DNA of 5,871 nt from JBOGWA01 sp050693155. GTDB lineage: Bacteria; Actinomycetota; UBA4738; CALAEC01. A program made the position numbers and the translations under genes. This document shows positions 1-5,871 of the stretch, piece after piece; within the stretch, counting starts at the first letter, position 1; the number at the start of each line of letters is the position of its first letter. The notes under the pieces are model-generated. The model was not told the DNA's origin. It ran no database searches and saw only the letters and a list, made by a program, of their open reading frames with translations. The stretch is taken from assembly GCA_050693155.1 (NCBI GenBank), contig JBOGWA010000107.1:1-5871 (forward strand), written 5' to 3'.

Positions 1-196
1 ACGCTCCACCCAGCGCGAACAGGAACTCCTGGGCGAGGAGTCCGGTTCGATTTGCTGCAAGGTAAGTCGCGATATCCGCAACCGGGTCCGATGGCGTCGG
101 TGCGGGCTGTGGGACGGAGAAGTAGCCCGCGAGGATGAGGCTCACGAACCCTACTCCGGTGGCGGCTCCGAGCCGCTCTAACTTCGGATCTGCCAT
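1..196 (-). CDS. Small membrane protein of unknown function, N-terminal part only (runs off left edge)
   Basis: Reading the minus strand from the ATG at 196-194 gives 65 codons with no stop before the window edge, so the C-terminal part is missing. The protein begins MADPKLERLGAATG. A hydrophobic segment at about residues 9-28 is probably a first membrane helix or uncleaved signal anchor. A Pro-rich stretch follows (about 29-37), then an amphipathic part (about 38-54, with VADIATYLAANR) and the start of a second hydrophobic segment (about 54-65). From memory, this pattern resembles a group of uncharacterised multi-pass membrane proteins common in high-GC actinobacteria, some related to DUF4386, but the fragment is too short to assign a family. 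The start is supported by an AGGAGG eight bases upstream. It lies 104 bases downstream of ispG on the same strand and may have its own promoter or be read from the upstream operon. No function can be inferred. Confidence 0.72.
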   Translation of the reverse strand, partial: MADPKLERLGAATGVGFVSLILAGYFSVPQPAPTPSDPVADIATYLAANRTGLLAQEFLFALGGA

Positions 197-204
197 GCTC
201 TCTC

Positions 205-210
205 CCTCCT
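205..210 (-). promoter_or_regulatory. Shine-Dalgarno site for the left-edge membrane protein
   Basis: The minus strand reads AGGAGG here, followed by eight bases (GAGAGAGC) and then ATG at 196. It is a full-consensus ribosome binding site at ideal spacing. It is the main evidence that the truncated reading frame at the left edge is a real gene and that translation starts at 196. Confidence 0.8.
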
Positions 211-220
211 TGCCTTGACG

Positions 221-265
221 GTCGGCGCAATCTTCGCCTTTCACCCCAGGGCGAAGCAAGCCGAC
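221..265 (-). terminator. Interrupted inverted repeat downstream of ispG, candidate terminator or leader hairpin
   Basis: Two nested complementary arms are visible. The outer pair is GTCGGC at 221-226 with GCCGAC at 260-265 (6 bp). The inner pair is CTTCGCC at 232-238 with GGCGAAG at 250-256 (7 bp), around a loop of about 11 bases. The two stems are separated by an unpaired 5- or 3-base internal loop. The hairpin lies 36 bases past the ispG stop and before the ribosome binding site of the next gene. No T-run follows it on either strand, so a classic intrinsic terminator is not supported. It could be a T-less terminator of the kind proposed for high-GC actinobacteria, a 3'-end stabilising structure, or a leader hairpin for the left-edge gene. 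Confidence 0.35.
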
Positions 266-300
266 AATATCGGGCAAACCGGTCCGCCAAGAACCGCCTG

Positions 301-1392
<1,092 letters not shown>

Positions 1393-1413
1393 CACAGCCA
1401 GTCTAGGGTCCCC

Positions 1414-2547
1414 CTACTGGAAGGGGTTCGGAAGCGGCCGCACCACGTCGAGGTACGTGAGGGAGACCGTCAAGAGAATGAGCACGCCCGCCACGAGAGC
1501 GGTGAGAGGCAGCAGTCTGCGCACGTCGACCTTGCGGCCCGTGACCTTCTCCACCGCGAGGACGGCGAGGTGCCCGCCGTCGAGCGGCGGCAGCGGCAGG
1601 ATGTTCAGGATCCCGACGAAGACGTTGAACCCGGCGAGAAAGAGCAGGAGCGAGTCGATGTTGCCGGAGGAGGCAGCCTGCCCGGAGAGCCTCGCCGCAC
1701 CCACAATGCCGGTCGGATCGGTGACCTCACGCTCCTCCTCACCGAACAGCAGCCCTCCGATCCGAGCGAGCCCCGATGGACTGAACACCTGGCCGAGCCC
1801 CTCGAAAGACCGGTAGGTGAACTCCCCCGTTAGCTGGGCGCTCCGGCCGATAGCCGTGAGCGGACCCGTTCGATCTCGCTCCAGGACTCGCGCGGAACCG
1901 ATCACGATCCCGAGACGACCGACCTGCTCGCCCTCGACCTCTGAGAGCACCGGCGCGGCACGGACCGTGATCCTCCGATCGTCGCGCTCGACGACGATGG
2001 TCATCTCCTCCCCCGCACTCGTTCTCGTCGTCTCCAGGAACTGGTCGACCGACGGCGTCGCGACTCCGTCGATCGAAACGATCTCATCGCCCGGTTCGAT
2101 GCCCGCGACCGCCGCCGGCGAGGGCCGCCCATCGAGCCGTGGCTCGACGTGGATCACGCGCGGCGAGAAAGCCGTCGGCACGCCGATCGCCCAGAAGAAG
2201 ACCAGCAAGAGAAGGAGCGCGAGGATGAAGTGCGTCGCCGAGCCGGCCGCGAGCACGATCGCGCGCTGCCATGCCGGCTTCGCGCCGAAGGTTCGCGCGA
2301 GATCCTTCTTCGGCGTCTCCTGGAAAGGGTTCATTCCCGCGATCCGGACGTAGCCCCCCAGCGGGATCGCCTTGAGGCCGTACTCCGTCTCCCCGCGCTT
2401 CGTCGACCAGAGTCGGGGCCCGAAGCCGACGAAGAACTCCTCGACCTTGATCCCGAACGCCCGAGCCGTCAGGAAATGGCCCGCCTCGTGCAGGAGGATC
2501 ATCAACACGAGGCCCAGCACGAAAACCGCGATACCGAGAACGGACAT
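1414..2547 (-). CDS. rseP: Site-2-type intramembrane zinc metalloprotease, M50 family (RseP/Rip1-like)
   Basis: This polytopic inner-membrane protease cleaves transmembrane substrates within the bilayer; family members typically cut anti-sigma factors or signal peptides (RseP in E. coli, Rip1 in Mycobacterium). The 377-residue product has the zinc motif HEAGH at 20-24 in the first membrane helix. A loop follows with GFGPRLWS (41-48) and PLGGYVRIAGM (62-72), a second helix at about 96-120, and one PDZ domain at about 131-200 (PGDEIVSIDG, 152-161). The third zinc ligand, Asp323, lies in NILPLPPLDGGH (315-326), and a last helix spans about 346-366. A single PDZ rather than two matches Rip1 more than E. 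coli RseP. The chosen ATG lies two bases after the dxr stop and has a GAGG about 10 bases upstream. A start 15 codons earlier (2592) would overlap dxr and add a charged, non-membrane leader, so I rejected it. The substrate is not identifiable from this window. Confidence 0.95.
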   Translation of the reverse strand: MSVLGIAVFVLGLVLMILLHEAGHFLTARAFGIKVEEFFVGFGPRLWSTKRGETEYGLKAIPLGGYVRIAGMNPFQETPKKDLARTFGAKPAWQRAIVLAAGSATHFILALLLLLVFFWAIGVPTAFSPRVIHVEPRLDGRPSPAAVAGIEPGDEIVSIDGVATPSVDQFLETTRTSAGEEMTIVVERDDRRITVRAAPVLSEVEGEQVGRLGIVIGSARVLERDRTGPLTAIGRSAQLTGEFTYRSFEGLGQVFSPSGLARIGGLLFGEEEREVTDPTGIVGAARLSGQAASSGNIDSLLLFLAGFNVFVGILNILPLPPLDGGHLAVLAVEKVTGRKVDVRRLLPLTALVAGVLILLTVSLTYLDVVRPLPNPFQ

Positions 2548-2549
2548 GG

Positions 2550-3707
2550 CTAGTGGGCCTCGATCAACACGGTCGCGCGCTCCCTCGCCCAAGCATCGGC
2601 ACGCTCGAGGGCGTTCTCGGAAACCACCTTCGCGCCCTCGTGCTCGTCGAGTGCACGCTCAACGATCTCGGGAATCGCCACGAGCGGCAGCACCCCCTCG
2701 AGAAAGGCGCCAACGGCGACCTCGTTCGCTGCGTTGAGCACTGCCGGATAGGTCGAACCGAGACCACCGGCCCGATATGCAAGGTCGAGCGCGGGAAAGG
2801 TCTCTCGGTCGACCGCCTCGAACGTGAGCTGCCCAACGCCCGCGAGATCGAGGGGTTCGATGCCGGCAGGAAGCCGGTCCGGAGACCCGAGCGCGAGCTG
2901 AATCGGCAGGCGCATATCGTGTCCAGCCAGCTGCGCCACCATGCTCCCGTCGCGAAACTCCGCAATGCCGTGCACCAGGCTCTCCGGATGGACCACGACA
3001 TCGATCTGCGAATAGTCGAGGCCAAAAAGGTGATGGGCTTCGATCACCTCGAGTCCCTTGTTCATCAGCGTCGCCGAGTCGATCGTGATCTTCTGGCCCA
3101 TCTTCCAGGTGGGGTGGGCAAGGGCCTCCTTCACGGATGCGCGCGCCAGCTCCTCAGGGCTCCACCCGCGGAAGGGGCCGCCCGAAGCCGTGATGATGAC
3201 GCGCCGAAGGTACTCCCTGCGCTCGCCGCGGAGGCATTGGGCAAGCGCGGCGTGCTCGGAGTCGACGGGGATCAATCGCTCGGGCTCGCCCTTCACGAGG
3301 TCCATCACGAGCTCTCCCCCGACGATGAGGCTTTCCTTGTTCGCGAGGGCAACCGTCCGCCCCGACTGAAGCGCAGCGAGCGTCGGACGGAGCCCGACCG
3401 CGCCCACCATTGCGTTCAGCACGAGGTCGGCCTCGACGTCTCGAACGAGCCGTTCGGGCGCATCGGGTCCTCCGATGATCTTGATCTCCCGAAGAGATCC
3501 GAGCGCGCTTCGAAGCTGGTCCGCGGCCTCCGTCGCGCTCACGGCAACCATCGCGGGGACGAACTCGCGGACCTGGCCAACGAGGAGCTCGTGATTCGTC
3601 GCAGCGGAAAGGCCGACGATCTGGAAGAGCTCCGGGTTTCTCCGGATGACGTCTAACGCCTGGGTCCCGATCGAGCCGGTCGAGCCAAGAACGATCACCC
3701 TGCGCAT
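2550..3707 (-). CDS. dxr: 1-deoxy-D-xylulose 5-phosphate reductoisomerase (Dxr/IspC)
   Basis: This cytosolic enzyme catalyses NADPH-dependent isomerisation and reduction of DXP to MEP, the first committed step of the MEP isoprenoid pathway and the target of fosmidomycin. The product is 385 residues, close to E. coli Dxr (398). The N-terminal NADPH fold has GSTGSIG at 8-14 and the conserved ANKES at 122-126. The metal-binding residues are in PVDSEH (Asp149, Glu151), with Glu220 further along. The mobile lid over the active site has Trp201 and Met203 (HPTWKMGQ), and the substrate-binding segment is SATLMNKGLE at 211-220. VHPESLVHG (239-247) and the helical C-terminal domain complete the protein. 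Nothing expected is missing. The ATG is 19 bases after the cdsA stop. No strong Shine-Dalgarno sequence is visible, but the N-terminus starts right at the first beta strand (MRRVIVLGSTGSIG), which fixes the start well. The stop (TAG) is two bases before the rseP ATG. Confidence 0.98.
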   Translation of the reverse strand: MRRVIVLGSTGSIGTQALDVIRRNPELFQIVGLSAATNHELLVGQVREFVPAMVAVSATEAADQLRSALGSLREIKIIGGPDAPERLVRDVEADLVLNAMVGAVGLRPTLAALQSGRTVALANKESLIVGGELVMDLVKGEPERLIPVDSEHAALAQCLRGERREYLRRVIITASGGPFRGWSPEELARASVKEALAHPTWKMGQKITIDSATLMNKGLEVIEAHHLFGLDYSQIDVVVHPESLVHGIAEFRDGSMVAQLAGHDMRLPIQLALGSPDRLPAGIEPLDLAGVGQLTFEAVDRETFPALDLAYRAGGLGSTYPAVLNAANEVAVGAFLEGVLPLVAIPEIVERALDEHEGAKVVSENALERADAWARERATVLIEAH

Positions 3708-3726
3708 CGCCGACAGCGTACCGAAG

Positions 3727-5397
3727 TCAGAAAACCAGGCGCAGGAAATAGAAGGCGGCGGGAAGTGTGAAGAGCAAGGAGTCGATCCGGTCGAGCAATC
3801 CGCCGTGACCCGGAAGGATTCCGCTCATGTCCTTCACGCCGAGGTCTCGCTTCAGCAACGACTCCGCAAGATCGCCAAGGGGGGCGAAAATGGCGATGGT
3901 GATCGCGAGTCCGACCGCCCGGGAAGCGGTGAACGGCTCGAACGACGGCACGAGCGCAACGCCGACGAGCAAGAGCACGAAAGAGGCCCCGATTGCCCCC
4001 TCCCAGGACTTCTTCGGGCTGATGGTGTGTGCGAGAGCGCGGCTCCCCCAGAAGGTCCCCACCGTGTACGCGGCGATGTCGTACAGCACCGTGAGCCCCA
4101 CCACCGTGATGAGCAGGTTGCGGCCGATGTCACCAGGGGCCGCCAACAACAGCAGCGCGTAGCTCCCGAGGAACGGGATGTAGACGACGCCAAAGATCGT
4201 GACGGCCACGTTCACCACGGTCCTGCGACGCGTCGCCTCAGGAGCGGCCATGTACCAGAGGAACGTGAGCGCGGTCCCGAGAACCGCCATGGAGAGCATC
4301 GCCGCCTCTCCCTTGAGATGCGCGGCTGCGAGGATGAGGCCGCCCGTGGCAAGCCCGAGCGCGGTCGCCGGCTGGTATCCCTGTCTACTGAGCACCGCAT
4401 AGAACTCGCCAAGTGCACCGAGCACCACGGCTCCGACGATGAACGAGAACGGCCCCTTTCCTATGACGATGAGGGAGAGAAGGGCTGCCGCGAGGATGAC
4501 CCCCGACGCAAACGCCGCAACGAGATTCCGTCCGCCGGGTGCGACCTCTGCCGCCATCGCCTCTTCTTCAGGGTGAACGACGGCGCCGAGTCCTGCGTCC
4601 TCCCACGCCGGAGCCGCGACCTCCGTCTCGGCTGGGGCGGCGGCGGCGGCAGGTCCGCGTTCGAGATCTGCGAGCAGCTCCCGTTCAACCTCTTCCGGTG
4701 AGTCGCGGAGCGAAGAAGCGAAATGCTCGGCGGCCGCTTCGACCGCGGCATCCGACGGCGGTTCGGGAGTTGCTCCGGCTGCGGGAGCCCCAGCTTCTGG
4801 TGCTCGGGCAGTAGGTGCTGCGCTCACCGGCGCCTCCGACGGGGGTTCTGGGGGTGGCGTAACCGCGACGACTTCATCCGGCTCACCTTGCTCTTCCGTG
4901 GGCCCGGGAAGGCCTGCGTACTCGGGAGGCATCGTTCTCAAGTCCTCAACCGACAGTTCCTCCGTCGCGCTGCCCTCGGAAAGCATCGGATCGTCCGCAC
5001 TCTCCGCTCGCGCCTGGAAGGCGGTCCGGAGCACCTCGAGGTCTTCCTCGTCGGCGGCGGGAGCGCCGAGGTCCGCGGCCTCGGTGGGGGCGGGCTCCGG
5101 TTCCGGCTCGGGCTCGGGTTCGGGTTCGGGTTCGGGTTCGGGCGCCGGCTCGGGCTCCGCTGCTTCGTCCTCTGACGCCTGAGCGTCGCCGAGGAGCTCC
5201 TCGTACTCCGGGAGCGCGATCTCGGGGTTCACGTCATCCACTCTCTCGGGCTCGTCCCCCTCTGTCTCTTGGGCGTCGGCCCCCGGCCAGTCCTCGTCGT
5301 CGATGGGCGCGAAGAACTTGTCGAGATCCTCGAAGAGGTCGTCGGACCCTGCCTGCGCCTCCGAGTCCAGCTCGCGATCCTGTTCCCGGTCTGCCAC
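3727..5397 (-). CDS. cdsA: CDP-diacylglycerol synthase (phosphatidate cytidylyltransferase) with long acidic N-terminal extension
   Basis: This integral membrane enzyme makes CDP-diacylglycerol from phosphatidic acid and CTP, the branch point for anionic phospholipids and phosphatidylinositol. The catalytic part is residues about 291-556, with about eight hydrophobic segments, SPKKSWEGAIG at 460-470, and the family signature at 513-539: Ser513, Lys516-Arg517, Lys522-Asp523, His531-Gly-Gly, Asp536-Arg537 and Asp539 are all present. The core alone matches the usual length of about 270-310 residues. The preceding 290 residues are atypical: about 84 Asp/Glu against about 12 Lys/Arg, no Cys, a Glu-Pro repeat at 81-104, Ala/Pro-rich stretches (about 180-215 and 249-264) and short segments that could fold as helices (about 18-30, 216-247). 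The GTG start at 5397 has a GGAGG eight bases upstream, so the extension is very probably translated. By family topology it should lie in the cytosol. It follows frr by three bases and precedes dxr by 19. The function of the extension is unknown. Confidence 0.96.
   Translation of the reverse strand: MADREQDRELDSEAQAGSDDLFEDLDKFFAPIDDEDWPGADAQETEGDEPERVDDVNPEIALPEYEELLGDAQASEDEAAEPEPAPEPEPEPEPEPEPEPEPAPTEAADLGAPAADEEDLEVLRTAFQARAESADDPMLSEGSATEELSVEDLRTMPPEYAGLPGPTEEQGEPDEVVAVTPPPEPPSEAPVSAAPTARAPEAGAPAAGATPEPPSDAAVEAAAEHFASSLRDSPEEVERELLADLERGPAAAAAPAETEVAAPAWEDAGLGAVVHPEEEAMAAEVAPGGRNLVAAFASGVILAAALLSLIVIGKGPFSFIVGAVVLGALGEFYAVLSRQGYQPATALGLATGGLILAAAHLKGEAAMLSMAVLGTALTFLWYMAAPEATRRRTVVNVAVTIFGVVYIPFLGSYALLLLAAPGDIGRNLLITVVGLTVLYDIAAYTVGTFWGSRALAHTISPKKSWEGAIGASFVLLLVGVALVPSFEPFTASRAVGLAITIAIFAPLGDLAESLLKRDLGVKDMSGILPGHGGLLDRIDSLLFTLPAAFYFLRLVF
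5086..5157 (-). repeat. In-frame hexanucleotide repeat encoding Glu-Pro units in the CdsA extension
   Basis: This 72-base stretch encodes residues 81-104 of the cdsA product, almost purely Glu-Pro dipeptides with Ala in place of Glu at residues 85 and 103. The centre holds four identical GAACCC units (5116-5139), flanked by GAGCCC units and a few variants ending in CCG. The identical core codons suggest recent hexamer duplication by slippage. Because the unit is six bases, copy-number changes would lengthen or shorten the linker without shifting the frame. At the protein level a Glu-Pro run is expected to form a stiff, extended, negatively charged spacer, as in the Pro-rich linker of TonB-type proteins; that role is an analogy only. 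Confidence 0.9.
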
Positions 5398-5400
5398 CGG

Positions 5401-5871
5401 CTAGACCTCCATCAGCTCGGATTCTTTTTTCTCGAGGAGCTCGTCGATGGCCCCGGTATGACTGTCGGTCGCCTTCTGAAGCTCCTTCTCGGCGCGGATG
5501 AGGTCGTCCTCACCGATCTCGCTGTCCTTCTTCATACGCTCGAGCTCTTCCTTCGAATGGCGCCGCACGTTTCGAACCGCGACCCGCCCGTCTTCGGCCC
5601 GCTGATGCACCATGCGAATCAGCTCCTTCCGTCGCTCCTCGGTGAGCGAAGGAAAGGCAAGCCGGATCACAGCTCCATCGTTCGAGGGTGTGAGCCCGAG
5701 GTCCGACTGCATGATGGCTTTCTCCATCGCGGCCATCGCGTTCCGATCGTAGGGCTGGATCACGAGCAGGCGGGGCTCCGGCACGCTGAGCGATGCGAGC
5801 TGATTGAGCGGCGTCGGCGTGCCGTAGTAGTCGACATTGATCCGGTCGAGCTGTGCGGCGGTCGCGCGGCC
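5401..5871 (-). CDS. frr: Ribosome recycling factor, N-terminus cut off by the window edge
   Basis: This cytosolic factor works with EF-G to split post-termination ribosomes so they can be reused. The frame is open to the right edge and 156 residues are visible. The first visible residues (GRATAAQLDRI) align with the E. coli protein from about Gly30, so about 29 N-terminal residues, the start of helix 1, are missing. The visible part covers the beta-rich domain II with DYYGTPTPLNQLAS and then QSDLGLTPS. The return into the three-helix bundle has LTEERRKEL and the highly conserved RVAVRNVRR, whose arginines are needed for function in E. coli. The protein ends ESELMEV, like the E. coli ESELMQF-type terminus. 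An apparent start at 5784 is only an internal GTG (valine) inside domain II and is not the real N-terminus. The stop TAG is three bases before cdsA. The promoter and upstream genes, often pyrH, lie outside the window. Confidence 0.97.
   Translation of the reverse strand, partial: GRATAAQLDRINVDYYGTPTPLNQLASLSVPEPRLLVIQPYDRNAMAAMEKAIMQSDLGLTPSNDGAVIRLAFPSLTEERRKELIRMVHQRAEDGRVAVRNVRRHSKEELERMKKDSEIGEDDLIRAEKELQKATDSHTGAIDELLEKKESELMEV
5405..5410 (-). promoter_or_regulatory. Shine-Dalgarno site that fixes the cdsA GTG start
   Basis: The minus strand reads GGAGGT here, inside the last codons of frr. Eight bases lie between GGAGG and the GTG at 5397. The site is near-consensus at good spacing and overlaps the end of frr, so cdsA translation can be coupled to termination on frr. 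It is the key evidence that the unusual CdsA extension starts here rather than at an internal codon such as the ATG at 4557, which lies directly before the membrane core and has only a poorly spaced AGAGG. Confidence 0.8.

Noticed and set aside
264..290. Possible minus-strand promoter for the left-edge gene (TTGGCG at 285-290, TATTGT at 264-269)
   Set aside because: The spacing is only 15 bases and the -10 box matches the consensus at four of six positions, which is not distinguishable from chance. It would place the 221-265 hairpin mostly in the leader, so it is worth noting but not annotating.
2548..2592. Earlier rseP start at 2592 adding 15 residues
   Set aside because: It would overlap dxr by about 43 bases and add a charged leader before the first membrane helix. 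The ATG at 2547 starts the helix cleanly, two bases after the dxr stop.
2553..3656. Long plus-strand open frame (367 codons) antisense to dxr
   Set aside because: It mirrors dxr almost exactly, its product is an Arg/His/Glu-rich string with no recognisable fold, and long antisense frames are expected opposite genes with strong G/C third positions. dxr itself has all its catalytic motifs.
3646..4701. Plus-strand open frame (351 codons) opposite the cdsA core
   Set aside because: The composition is charged and low in hydrophobic residues with no domain, and the opposite strand encodes a complete CdsA membrane core with its signature motif. It is a shadow frame.
4898..5182. Plus-strand frame encoding a Gly-Ser repeat protein
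   Set aside because: The Gly-Ser repeat is the antisense reading of the Glu-Pro hexamer repeat in cdsA. The sense frame continues into a known enzyme, so the Gly-Ser product is an artefact.
5401..5784. Short frr starting at 5784
   Set aside because: The codon is an internal GTG. The frame continues to the window edge with clear RRF sequence (DYYGTPTPLNQLAS), so the true start is outside the window.

Overview
The window is a compact, high-GC block read almost entirely from the minus strand. In transcription order (right to left) it holds frr (ribosome recycling factor, 5' end cut by the window edge), cdsA (CDP-diacylglycerol synthase with a very long acidic N-terminal extension), dxr (DXP reductoisomerase, MEP pathway), an M50 site-2-type membrane protease (rseP/rip1-like), ispG (HMBPP synthase, MEP pathway) and, after a 104-base gap with its own strong ribosome binding site, the start of a small membrane protein of unknown function that runs off the left edge.

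The high GC content, the dxr - M50 protease - ispG order (the same as dxr-rip1-gcpE in Mycobacterium), the single-PDZ Rip1-like protease and the style of the left-edge membrane protein all point to an actinobacterium. The long cytosolic CdsA extension suggests a lineage other than Mycobacterium or Streptomyces, possibly a deep-branching class such as Acidimicrobiia or Thermoleophilia. That placement is inference; the window contains no rRNA.

Layout: 5871-5401 frr; 3 bases; 5397-3727 cdsA; 19 bases; 3707-2550 dxr; 2 bases; 2547-1414 rseP; 21 bases; 1392-301 ispG; 300-197 intergenic with an interrupted hairpin; 196-1 membrane protein fragment. The five main genes are packed tightly enough to be one operon whose promoter must lie beyond the right edge. 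It joins translation recycling (Frr), phospholipid precursor synthesis (CdsA), two steps of isoprenoid precursor synthesis (Dxr, IspG) and regulated intramembrane proteolysis (RseP), a classic envelope and housekeeping cluster. No mobile element, CRISPR array, tRNA or rRNA is visible.

The most unusual item is the roughly 290-residue acidic, proline-rich extension on CdsA. It contains a Glu-Pro hexanucleotide repeat and is supported by a strong Shine-Dalgarno sequence at its own GTG start. The rest is ordinary conserved gene content; I see no evidence of an undescribed multi-gene system.
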